Source: Lachnospiraceae bacterium UBA1759 (GTDB lineage Bacteria > Bacillota > Clostridia > Lachnospirales > Lachnospiraceae). Taken from it: a stretch of 64,000 nt of DNA. The notes under the pieces are model-generated. The model was not told the origin of the DNA and did not search any database. It saw only the letters and a list, made by a program, of their open reading frames with translations. This document shows positions 56,911-64,000 of the stretch, piece after piece. The stretch lies in contig DCHF01000014.1 of NCBI GenBank assembly GCA_002315555.1, positions 49,004 to 113,003 of the forward strand, in the 5' to 3' direction. Numbering within the stretch: position 1 is the first letter of the stretch; every line of letters starts with the position of its first letter. Position numbers and translations under genes: made by a program.

Positions 56911-58161
56911 TTACGCAGCTTTACCAAGCTTTTTTGCGGAAATATTGACCGTGTGAGTAATGGGCTTCCAGGTCACCTTGCCAAAGAGAGATACCACGGA
57001 GATCGGAATGTAGGTAAACATAAAGAGCGGGAAGGTCAGGATGGACAAGAGCTTCTTCGGCGTGCTGACCAGAATGTGCTTCCACTCTGCAAATGTCGTC
57101 ACCGCGCCGATGAACAGCAGCGTCAGATACATGCTGACCACCATTTGGCCGATGGACTTGACCGCGATCATCACATTATCACCGATCATCGCGCCCCAGA
57201 TGCCAAGTCCCAGATTGCACGTGATGGAAACGATGGTCAGAATGAACGCCGGGGCGATGGACATCGTGAGGTCAAAGCAGGAGAAGCTGCCGCGGAGCAT
57301 GCCGCGAAGAAGGTCCGCGCCGTGCGCCTTGAAGACCTGCAGATAGCCGCGGGACCAACGCATGCGCTGACGCCATGACTGACGGAAGGTGATGGGCTGC
57401 TCGTCAAAGAGTTCCGCCTTCTCGCAGTATGCGATCCGGCGTCCGCGGGACACCTGATCCGCGGAGAATTCCAGGTCCTCGGTCAGCAGATGATACGGCC
57501 AGTCGCCGACTTCTTCCGCAACAGCGCGGCTGAATAAAAAGCCGGTGCCGGAAACGCTGCAGCTGGTGCCGTTCATTTCGCGGACACGATTTAAGAAACG
57601 GCTTTCACGCAGGAAATACAGCGCATAACCCGCACTGATCCAGCTTGATCCGAAGTTTTTGCTGTTGCGGTAGCTCGTGATGATATCGGCGCCTTCGCTG
57701 AATTTTCTGTTCATCTCCTCCAGGTAGGTGGGGGAAAGGACATTGTCCGCGTCCAGGACCAGGTAGCCGTCAAAGCCTTCCGGGAAATCCTTCTTCAGAT
57801 GCTTCATGAGGGTCTGCAGCGCGTAGCCCTTGCCGACTTCAAGACGGTTGGCGCGAGTATAGACCGTCGCGCCGGCCATTCGGGCGATGTCCGCTGTTTC
57901 ATCGGTACAGTTATCGGCCATCACAAAAATACGCACTTTTTCGGCGTTGTACGTCTGGCTGCGGATGCTGTCGATCAGATTGCCGATGACCGCTGCCTCA
58001 TTGCGGGCGCAGATCAGCACGGCAATGCTGTGTTCTGTGATCGGAGCCGCACTCTTTTTGGGCTTTCTGAAAAGAGAAAGTGGAATGTAGATAAACTGGT
58101 AGGAATAACAGATCAGAAATAAAACAGTTACTAAATAATTGATAAAACGAAGGGTATACAT
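56911..58161 (-). CDS. family 2 glycosyltransferase, processive type membrane protein
   Basis: A 416-residue GT2 enzyme. N-terminal membrane anchor (5-30), GT-A domain with VLICARNEAAVIGNLID, nucleotide/metal motif LDADN, acceptor-site region LTEDLEFS, and the QRMRWSRGY (QxxRW) motif of processive synthases; three C-terminal membrane segments. Resembles poly-N-acetylglucosamine or hyaluronan synthase-like enzymes, but no partner genes for polymer modification are present, so a glycolipid or monotopic sugar transfer is also possible. GGAGGAGG precedes the start. Confidence 0.9.
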   Translation of the reverse strand: MYTLRFINYLVTVLFLICYSYQFIYIPLSLFRKPKKSAAPITEHSIAVLICARNEAAVIGNLIDSIRSQTYNAEKVRIFVMADNCTDETADIARMAGATVYTRANRLEVGKGYALQTLMKHLKKDFPEGFDGYLVLDADNVLSPTYLEEMNRKFSEGADIITSYRNSKNFGSSWISAGYALYFLRESRFLNRVREMNGTSCSVSGTGFLFSRAVAEEVGDWPYHLLTEDLEFSADQVSRGRRIAYCEKAELFDEQPITFRQSWRQRMRWSRGYLQVFKAHGADLLRGMLRGSFSCFDLTMSIAPAFILTIVSITCNLGLGIWGAMIGDNVMIAVKSIGQMVVSMYLTLLFIGAVTTFAEWKHILVSTPKKLLSILTFPLFMFTYIPISVVSLFGKVTWKPITHTVNISAKKLGKAA

Positions 58162-58305
58162 CAGAACCTCCTCCTTATGCCTATATCGTACACTTCACGG
58201 CTTCGTTCGGACATCGATTGGGATGACAAACGAGCCGATGAAGTGACAATTCGGTAAGAAAATACGTTCTGATTATAGCGAAAGGGGTGTTTAAGAAAAA
58301 AGAGG

Positions 58306-59310
58306 TTAAAAGGTTAAGTTCTGATGAAGAAAAAGACGTCCCAGCACTTTAAGAAATGCCGAGCCGGATAAAAGACCAGTGGGGGTAAACGCAAAAAACG
58401 CCATACTGACAGCGCGTGACAGATACCCGAGAATCAATATTGCAGCCGAAATGAAAATCAGTTTTACTGTGCTTCGGATTTTAAGTGACAGCGCAAAGAT
58501 TACCAGTACCAACACCACCGTAGTCAATCCCTGTATCAACATGATCAGCGCGTAGCCCTCCCCTAAACTAAAGTCAAACGCTGTCTCCTCCGCAAATAAT
58601 GTAATAGAATAGATAGGCGCACTGCAGCCTTCAAGGAATCCCCGATTTTTGAACACCAGCACTTCTGTCAGCGTTCCAACGCCGCAGGTGATTGCTGCAG
58701 TCAGAGCAAGTACTTCGATTTTCGCGGCACATAATTGACCTCGGCCGCGCGAGGCCGTAAGCAGGATCGGCAGCATACCGTCTTCCGCCTCAAACGAAAA
58801 ACACCGAGCAGCCAGAAACAAAAGTCCCGCCAACAAAAACAGGTCGGGTAACAAATGTATGGTAAAGACCGTCTGCCATCCATACTCATACATATAATGC
58901 GCTTTTGGAAGCAGCCATTCTTCTTGATCTATGAACTGATCCGCTTTTTCCTTAAAGATCGTCAACGCATTTATCTGGAGTTCCGCTCTGCTCAAACGCT
59001 CTGCATACTCATTCCATTCTTCTTCTGTAATATCGTCCCGTGAATATTTCCGAGTCATCTCATCTCTGCTGTCAATGAGTTCCACGCAGTTGCTGTACTC
59101 TTCATTGATCATTGCCTGTTTTTCAGCACTGTCGGCACCTGAAAATCGCACCAGAAACCGATCATACTGAACATGAGACAATGCTATTCGGGTATCCTTC
59201 AGTTCCGGCATCAGCACACAAAAAATACTTTTCAATACCAAACATGTCAATAAAATCAGTAATCCTTTATGTGTAAACAGAACCTTTTTCAGTTCATATC
59301 GAAACAGCAT
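58306..59310 (-). CDS. ABC-2 type permease subunit
   Basis: A 334-residue membrane protein. One membrane segment at residues 15-35, a charged soluble region to about 155 (many Glu/Asp/Arg), then five hydrophobic segments (VFTIHLLPDLFLLAGLLFLAARC onward). This architecture is typical of ABC-2 permeases with a large loop after the first helix. The start at 59310 (MLFRYE) has GGAGGGGG upstream; the frame reaches back to 59511 inside the ATPase gene. Last gene of the exporter operon. Confidence 0.85.
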   Translation of the reverse strand: MLFRYELKKVLFTHKGLLILLTCLVLKSIFCVLMPELKDTRIALSHVQYDRFLVRFSGADSAEKQAMINEEYSNCVELIDSRDEMTRKYSRDDITEEEWNEYAERLSRAELQINALTIFKEKADQFIDQEEWLLPKAHYMYEYGWQTVFTIHLLPDLFLLAGLLFLAARCFSFEAEDGMLPILLTASRGRGQLCAAKIEVLALTAAITCGVGTLTEVLVFKNRGFLEGCSAPIYSITLFAEETAFDFSLGEGYALIMLIQGLTTVVLVLVIFALSLKIRSTVKLIFISAAILILGYLSRAVSMAFFAFTPTGLLSGSAFLKVLGRLFLHQNLTF

Positions 59311-59320
59311 ATCCCCTCCG

Positions 59321-60196
59321 TCAGATTTCCTCCGAGGACTCCCGGAAATAATAAAGATATACGTCTTCCAACGAAGACGCTGCTTCCTGTCCTGAGAGAG
59401 GTGCATCTGACACCACCCGCAGCACTGCCCATTCGCCGTCCTTACGGATGTTACCGACAGGGTATTTTGCCTGCCACTTGACAATATCCATCGGCGGCAC
59501 TGCCACCTCAAACACTTTTCCCCGAAGACCGGCTGTCAGTTCCTGCGGGGTTGCAAACGCAGAAAGCCTGCCTCCGGAAAGCAAAATAACGTCAGTTGCC
59601 ATGTATTCGATATCGGACACAATATGCGTGCTCCAGATCACGATTTTGTTCAAGGCCACTTCTGAAATCAGGTTTCTGAGGCGAACACGTTCCTTGGGGT
59701 CCAGGCCTGCCGTAGGCTCATCCAGAATCAGAAGCTGCGGATCATTTAGAAGCGCCTGTGCGATTCCGAGTCGCTGCCGCATACCACCCGAAAAGCCGCC
59801 GATTTTTCGTTTCTTATCCGCTTCCAGATTCACGCGTTCCAAAAGTTCGTCAATTCTTCTTTCAATCTCGGCTTTTGAACCCCGAATTCCCTTAACCGCG
59901 GCCATATATCGCAAAAACTCACCCGCTTTAAAGTCACGATAGAGCGAGGGTGTCTGAGGCTGAAAGCCAAGGATCTCCCGATAGTTTTTCCCAAGGCCAT
60001 GAATCTCCTGCCCGTCCCACATCACGGTGCCCCGGGTCGCGGGAAGAATTCCGGCAATGATATTCACAAGCGTCGTTTTTCCCGCCCCATTGGGTCCCAA
60101 AAGGCCGTATACACCGGGTGTCAATGTAAACGAAACATCACTCAACGCCTGCTTATCCTTATATTGTTTACTCAGTTTTTCAACCTGAAGCTCCAT
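59321..60196 (-). CDS. ABC exporter ATPase
   Basis: A 291-residue ATPase. Walker A GPNGAGKTT (about 35-43), Q-loop LGFQPQTPSLY, signature FSGGMRQRLGIAQAL, Walker B LLILDEPTAGLDP, H-loop WSTHIVSD. The C-terminal 75 residues form a small extra domain. The start at 60196 (MELQVE) has GGAGGAAG and overlaps the upstream permease by 25 bp. It powers the two ABC-2 permeases on its sides. Confidence 0.95.
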   Translation of the reverse strand: MELQVEKLSKQYKDKQALSDVSFTLTPGVYGLLGPNGAGKTTLVNIIAGILPATRGTVMWDGQEIHGLGKNYREILGFQPQTPSLYRDFKAGEFLRYMAAVKGIRGSKAEIERRIDELLERVNLEADKKRKIGGFSGGMRQRLGIAQALLNDPQLLILDEPTAGLDPKERVRLRNLISEVALNKIVIWSTHIVSDIEYMATDVILLSGGRLSAFATPQELTAGLRGKVFEVAVPPMDIVKWQAKYPVGNIRKDGEWAVLRVVSDAPLSGQEAASSLEDVYLYYFRESSEEI

Positions 60197-61377
60197 TTTT
60201 CTTCCTCCAAATGTGCGAGCACCACCATTCCCGCTGCTGCCAAAGCCCCAATCATCATATGAACATAGCACCACAATACCGGAAATTTCATGACATTCGC
60301 CGTGTAATAGGATCTGAGATATTTTTCACTCCGCAATATACCGAGCGGCCCCATGAAAAGTTCCTTTGACGGACTTACAAATATCGGCAGAATCAAAATG
60401 CCCAGAAGGGCTATATTAATACCGAAAGAAATGATGCTGTTCTTTGAAAGTGCCGATACTGCCGCAAACAATATTCCAAGCGTCACCGCTGCCGCAACAT
60501 CAAAAAGTAATGTGATCAAAAAATATCCGATCACGGTCACCTTAAATGGACAGGCAGCCAGTTCTTCAATGCCCATCACAGACTCCCGGCCTCCGCAAAG
60601 TCCATGATTCAAGTAAAACATTCCAAGCGATATACCCATAAATACGAGCGTCACCACCGCAGCACAAACTGCTGCCGCTATATATTTTGCCAACTCGGTA
60701 AGTCCATGTCCGTTCCTTCCTGTTTTAAGCAGAATTTTCGTCTTCTGATCTCTTTCCTGTGAAAAGATACCGGACACCATCATGTACGTAAGCAGCAATA
60801 CGATGATCATCGTTGTAAACGATGTTTCCAAAAGGAACTGATCCCAGCCCCATATCGGAACCGTACGGGCCTTTCGAGGTCTCCTGTAATTGCGAATAAT
60901 GTTCAGATTTCTTCGCACCTCGTAGTCATCGCCCTCCTGCAGCGCTTTTCTTCCAAAGGCTTTTGCTGCGTCCTGAATCCGTTTCAGATTATCTGTTTGC
61001 GTCTCGTTTTCCGTATTGATGACAATCATTGCGTCGGCAATCTCCATCGGGGTCAATTCGGTTGGAATCCCACTGGGCAAACTCATCCCATCCACCGATG
61101 CCATGTCAGTCATCAACAGAACTCTGTCATGCAAAACCCTTTCGCCGAAGATTTCAACGAGTTCATCCGTAAAAACTTGGCGCTCTTCCTCCGTAAAGGA
61201 CTCCAACGCCTCATATGATCTCAACATGAAACCCGCAACTATGCGGCCCTGTCCGGGAGCTTCAAAAGAGCCAAAGGAAAGAATACCTGATACAACAAGC
61301 AGTACAGCAAACACAATCAGGAAAAAGCGGTTTCCGATCATTTTTCGAATCTCAAAGCATATAAGTCGAATGAGCAT
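60172..61377 (-). CDS. ABC-2 type permease subunit
   Basis: A 401-residue membrane protein. First hydrophobic segment at residues 15-40 (FFLIVFAVLLVVSGILSFGSF), an extracytoplasmic region to about 180, then five to six hydrophobic segments (FTTMIIVLLLTYMMVSGIFSQERDQKTK onward; the QERDQKT motif after the second helix is usual for ABC-2 permeases). AAGGAG precedes the start. It and the 58306-59310 product would form a heterodimeric exporter with the ATPase encoded between them. Confidence 0.85.
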   Translation of the reverse strand: MLIRLICFEIRKMIGNRFFLIVFAVLLVVSGILSFGSFEAPGQGRIVAGFMLRSYEALESFTEEERQVFTDELVEIFGERVLHDRVLLMTDMASVDGMSLPSGIPTELTPMEIADAMIVINTENETQTDNLKRIQDAAKAFGRKALQEGDDYEVRRNLNIIRNYRRPRKARTVPIWGWDQFLLETSFTTMIIVLLLTYMMVSGIFSQERDQKTKILLKTGRNGHGLTELAKYIAAAVCAAVVTLVFMGISLGMFYLNHGLCGGRESVMGIEELAACPFKVTVIGYFLITLLFDVAAAVTLGILFAAVSALSKNSIISFGINIALLGILILPIFVSPSKELFMGPLGILRSEKYLRSYYTANVMKFPVLWCYVHMMIGALAAAGMVVLAHLEEEKWSFRLKN

Positions 61378-61388
61378 GATAGTTCTCC

Positions 61389-62351
61389 TTAATCGACATT
61401 TGTGGTAAAAACAGTTCGTACTGACGGTTTACAAAACTCAGACAAATACTCCATTCCAAGAGGTGTCGCCACCACAAAAAACTCTTTTATTTCTTCACCC
61501 TTTTCCAGTTCGATATTTTTACGAAACATCTTGTCCGGTTTGAAATAGCAATCAATATAATCACTTATTTCATCATCGATTCTTAACTGAGTTGGCTCCC
61601 CATTCACATAAAATGTCAAACGATACGGACGTTCTTCTCCCGCAATAGCCTCGAGAACAAATGAATCTCCATCATAAAATACTCGCTCATAGTCCCCTAC
61701 ATTATCAGAGCTTTCAGGTAAATCATCGGCATTCCACAGCCAGGCATGAAATGTATTACCTGTACACGTGCCATAAAGTCCTTCACGTAATTCCACATCA
61801 AGTTCTCCAAGCGGTGGATATTTACATTCCCCCGATTCCAGCCAAACAGTATATGAGGTTAGAAACAATTCTGTAGCCTCGTCGCAGCATAGCAAAAAAT
61901 CCAGCCGACAACTTCCTATCTCTATTGGGGGAGAAGTCTCCAAGTCCACCTCCAGCCCACCTTCCAAAACAAAGTGATAACTCGTATATTCGTGACCTTC
62001 AATACTAAACGGTATCGGTTGTCCATTTTGCAGCAGATATAAGCTATAGGGCTGCGCTTTATCCAACGCATTTATCATTTGAATATTCGCCGAAAAAGAC
62101 GAACCGCCCCAATCAAATGTATCAATCAACTCATCCATTCGATTATAACTTTGTTCAATTCCGTTTATTTCCACCCTAATACCGGATGCACAAACAACTT
62201 TATCCTTTTCTATAAGATCCAAAATTTCCTTTGGTATTGTTGAACCATCTACCTTTTCACTGTCCGACAAATAGTTTTCACAGCAGCCACTGGTTGTCAT
62301 AATCAGCATCAACACAGCAACGATCCACCCTATTCTTTTTATTGAAAGCAT
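61389..62351 (-). CDS. putative lipoprotein of unknown function
   Basis: A 320-residue protein with a lipoprotein signal: hydrophobic residues 8-18 and lipobox TTSGC, lipid Cys at about 23. The mature part is acidic, rich in aromatic residues and predicted beta-strands; cysteines at CDEA, ECKY, TCTG and others may pair. No family recognised. It lies 11 bp before the first permease start, so it is probably part of the exporter complex or senses its cargo. Confidence 0.8.
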   Translation of the reverse strand: MLSIKRIGWIVAVLMLIMTTSGCCENYLSDSEKVDGSTIPKEILDLIEKDKVVCASGIRVEINGIEQSYNRMDELIDTFDWGGSSFSANIQMINALDKAQPYSLYLLQNGQPIPFSIEGHEYTSYHFVLEGGLEVDLETSPPIEIGSCRLDFLLCCDEATELFLTSYTVWLESGECKYPPLGELDVELREGLYGTCTGNTFHAWLWNADDLPESSDNVGDYERVFYDGDSFVLEAIAGEERPYRLTFYVNGEPTQLRIDDEISDYIDCYFKPDKMFRKNIELEKGEEIKEFFVVATPLGMEYLSEFCKPSVRTVFTTNVD

Positions 62352-62399
62352 TACTCCTCCAGAAAAGCCAAATGGACAGACTTACATCTGCCCATCCAG

Positions 62400-63590
62400 T
62401 CAATAGTTCGGTAATTGCAATTCTTCATAGCCAGTTCCATCAACAGATACCGCATAATAATGATATCGATATCCCTCGTATTCATCGGGTGCAACAGAAC
62501 GATCCTGACAAGCAACAAAGATCCTATCGTAATCACAAGCAGTGTAAATTCCCATAATGCAATAGGGAAGTTCTGCGATTTTTATGCTTTCCATTGTGGT
62601 TTTATCCATCTTATAGAGGCTATAACAATCCCCGTCCTCCATATAAGATCCAGGTCCTGCCAGACAGCGATAATATAAGTTCTGCTCATCAAAAGCAAAA
62701 CCAACAAGGGGGACACCTTCCTCAATCACCGTCACTTCGTTACTTCCATCCATGTCAAGACGAATCACTTTGTCATCCTTGTCAAAATAATAGAGATGTT
62801 CCCCATCTGTAACCATTCCATTAGGAGTAGTTGCAAGAATTTCTTTCTTTAGGTCACTGCTATTCAAATTCACTCTGAACACCTCACTCCAAGTGCTGCC
62901 ATAAAGATAATCTCCAAATACAGTACACCAATGACCGTCAAACTCATCTATCAATATTTGTAATTCAGTGCCGTCTAAATTCACTCTCACCAAGGCATCA
63001 TCCGGCGAAACAACGTATAATGCTCCGTTTGCGTGGAAAAAGCCGCTCACGCCTTCGCTCAAAACCGGCTCAAAATCCACTCCATCATACTTTATGATTT
63101 TGTAAAACGGCCTAGTCTCATCAATAACAAGTTTCGCAGCATATAATTCTCCACGATATTGCTCCAGATTAGCCTCTATTTGATATGATTTGCAAGCCCC
63201 GCCATCATGCAAACAAGTAGCATCATTGCAAAACGGCAATACTTCCAGTGTTTTTTTGTCAATCTGATAAGCACGTCCCCCGGCGCCATCTCGATGAAGA
63301 AACACCACTTTCTCACCAACATCCGCAAAATCTCCTGACGGAAGACCTTTCTGCATATTTCCATACTGGTAGCCTTTTTCGATAGTGATGATAGCCTCAT
63401 CACTACTAAGGCCTTGCTCAGGCACATCTATGCTTTGTGATCTTTCTTCAGAGACCTGTTCTATTGACTCGCCTACATAAGATATGCTTGTATCAAACAA
63501 ATTATCTCTGTCCTGAGCTTTTGTGCATGAGGTCACAAGCATCAAAACAGATAACAACGCCACAACGCATATGTGCTTTTTCATATTCAT
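62400..63590 (-). CDS. lipoprotein with beta-propeller (DUF5050-like) repeats
   Basis: A 396-residue lipoprotein: signal with lipobox LMLVTSC (Cys about 21), a disordered Ser/Glu-rich linker, then repeats of the form YLYGST.., LYYFDKDD.V.RLDMDG, NLYYRC, as in DUF5050-like propellers. FCNDATCLHDGGACKSY is a Cys cluster I recall in many Lachnospiraceae secreted propellers (compare CKDPxCTH). Start taken at 63590: its ATG shares a base with the TGA of the upstream gene, so the two are translationally coupled. Function unknown. Confidence 0.8.
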   Translation of the reverse strand: MNMKKHICVVALLSVLMLVTSCTKAQDRDNLFDTSISYVGESIEQVSEERSQSIDVPEQGLSSDEAIITIEKGYQYGNMQKGLPSGDFADVGEKVVFLHRDGAGGRAYQIDKKTLEVLPFCNDATCLHDGGACKSYQIEANLEQYRGELYAAKLVIDETRPFYKIIKYDGVDFEPVLSEGVSGFFHANGALYVVSPDDALVRVNLDGTELQILIDEFDGHWCTVFGDYLYGSTWSEVFRVNLNSSDLKKEILATTPNGMVTDGEHLYYFDKDDKVIRLDMDGSNEVTVIEEGVPLVGFAFDEQNLYYRCLAGPGSYMEDGDCYSLYKMDKTTMESIKIAELPYCIMGIYTACDYDRIFVACQDRSVAPDEYEGYRYHYYAVSVDGTGYEELQLPNY

Positions 63591-63970
63591 CAGTCTGATA
63601 AAGTGCATGACCAATTACCCCAATAAGTTCCTCCATTTACACTGTGCTGGGACGTACCGTCAACGATTCTACTGGCGCTAGCCCCAGCCGATTTCGTCCC
63701 AGATCCGGATACATACGCAACTTGATTGTTGGCATTATAGTATCGACAATTAATCGTTGTAGCATAGGACACGTTTTCAGGATTAGAAGCAGAAGTATTG
63801 GTAGTAGCCTGCCCGGTATAGGAAGAAACACTCAGTGTAGCTGTAGTATTTAACACTCCCTTACGTCCTCCTGACGTACTTCCTGACTTTGACGCATATG
63901 CAAAAGCCTGAACCGAAAAAGCCAATAACAACATTACGCAACCCATAAGGGTAAGAATTCTTTTTTTCAT
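63590..63970 (-). CDS. small secreted protein heading the exporter operon
   Basis: A 126-residue precursor. Residues 1-26 are a signal peptide (KKRILTLMGCVMLLLAFSVQ, cleavage near AFAYA). The mature ~100 residues are Ser/Thr/Asn/Gly-rich with two Cys (INCRYY and NWSC) and a C-terminal TYWGNWSCTLSD. No family match known to me; size and place before lipoproteins and an ABC exporter recall Sec-exported bacteriocin clusters, but the lactococcin-972 pattern is not clearly present. The ribosome binding site is poor and the promoter lies beyond or near the window end. Confidence 0.7.
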   Translation of the reverse strand: MKKRILTLMGCVMLLLAFSVQAFAYASKSGSTSGGRKGVLNTTATLSVSSYTGQATTNTSASNPENVSYATTINCRYYNANNQVAYVSGSGTKSAGASASRIVDGTSQHSVNGGTYWGNWSCTLSD

Positions 63971-64000
63971 ATATTCTTGTATGATGATTTAGAAGCAAAT

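Noticed and set aside
63590..63970. Lactococcin-972 type bacteriocin
   Set aside because: Size and export signal would fit, but the mature sequence does not show that family's pattern, and the usual DUF1430 membrane partner is absent.

Overview
The window looks like chromosome of an anaerobic, spore-former-related Firmicute (class Clostridia, probably a gut or rumen Lachnospirales-type commensal; the family is a guess). The signs are AGGAGG-type ribosome binding sites, sigma-A promoters, a tyrosine T-box before tyrS, a trimeric NADH-linked [FeFe]-hydrogenase, Rrf2-controlled isc and cys loci, and intrinsic terminators throughout. No rRNA, tRNA, CRISPR array, transposase, integrase or phage gene was seen.

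Layout. 1-4.4 kb: a truncated secreted protein, an aldo/keto reductase, T-box plus tyrS, an RNHCP protein. 4.6-7.4 kb: glmS facing a stand-alone GlmU acetyltransferase domain, with an in-frame echo of the glmS 3' end between them. 7.7-17.7 kb: one long plus-strand run holding two SAM hydroxide adenosyltransferase paralogues around a complete ECF transporter (S, fused double ATPase, T), then MATE exporter, family-2 glycosidase, YlmH-like S4 protein and adenosine deaminase. 17.8-22.3 kb: a TetR-headed minus operon with an NAD(P)-binding reductase, a DUF1295 steroid-reductase-like membrane protein, a protein with ferredoxin-dependent bilin reductase features and an S10 peptidase. 22.6-30.3 kb: purine nucleoside uptake and breakdown (BmpA-type ABC transporter, MTAP/PNP-type phosphorylase, V4R protein, MTA/SAH deaminase-like amidohydrolase). 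30.5-34.7 kb: hydABC. 34.8-43.9 kb: a carbohydrate locus read both ways from an AraC gene (sulfatase, Gfo/Idh/MocA; DUF5107-TPR, GH2), ending in a SprT-like protein.

44.0-58.2 kb: iscS-iscU-rrf2, then three hydrolase genes, an intergenic cluster of seven DnaA-box-like 9-mers, cysK, metY with an upstream short ORF, a second rrf2, an AI-2E family protein and a glycosyltransferase. 58.3-64 kb: a more A+T-rich operon of small secreted protein, two lipoproteins and an ABC-2 exporter.

How the parts work together. SAM cleavage to methionine and adenosine, adenosine deamination, MTA/nucleoside phosphorolysis, MTA/SAH deamination and nucleoside import all occur within 23 kb, so purine and sulfur-nucleoside salvage is the main theme of the left half. 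Iron-sulfur assembly and cysteine/homocysteine synthesis are linked by matching operator-like sequences over their two promoters. The most unusual items are the SAM-hydrolase pair (one copy lacks the active-site His), the TetR/bilin-reductase-like cassette, and the DnaA-box cluster far from any dnaA gene.
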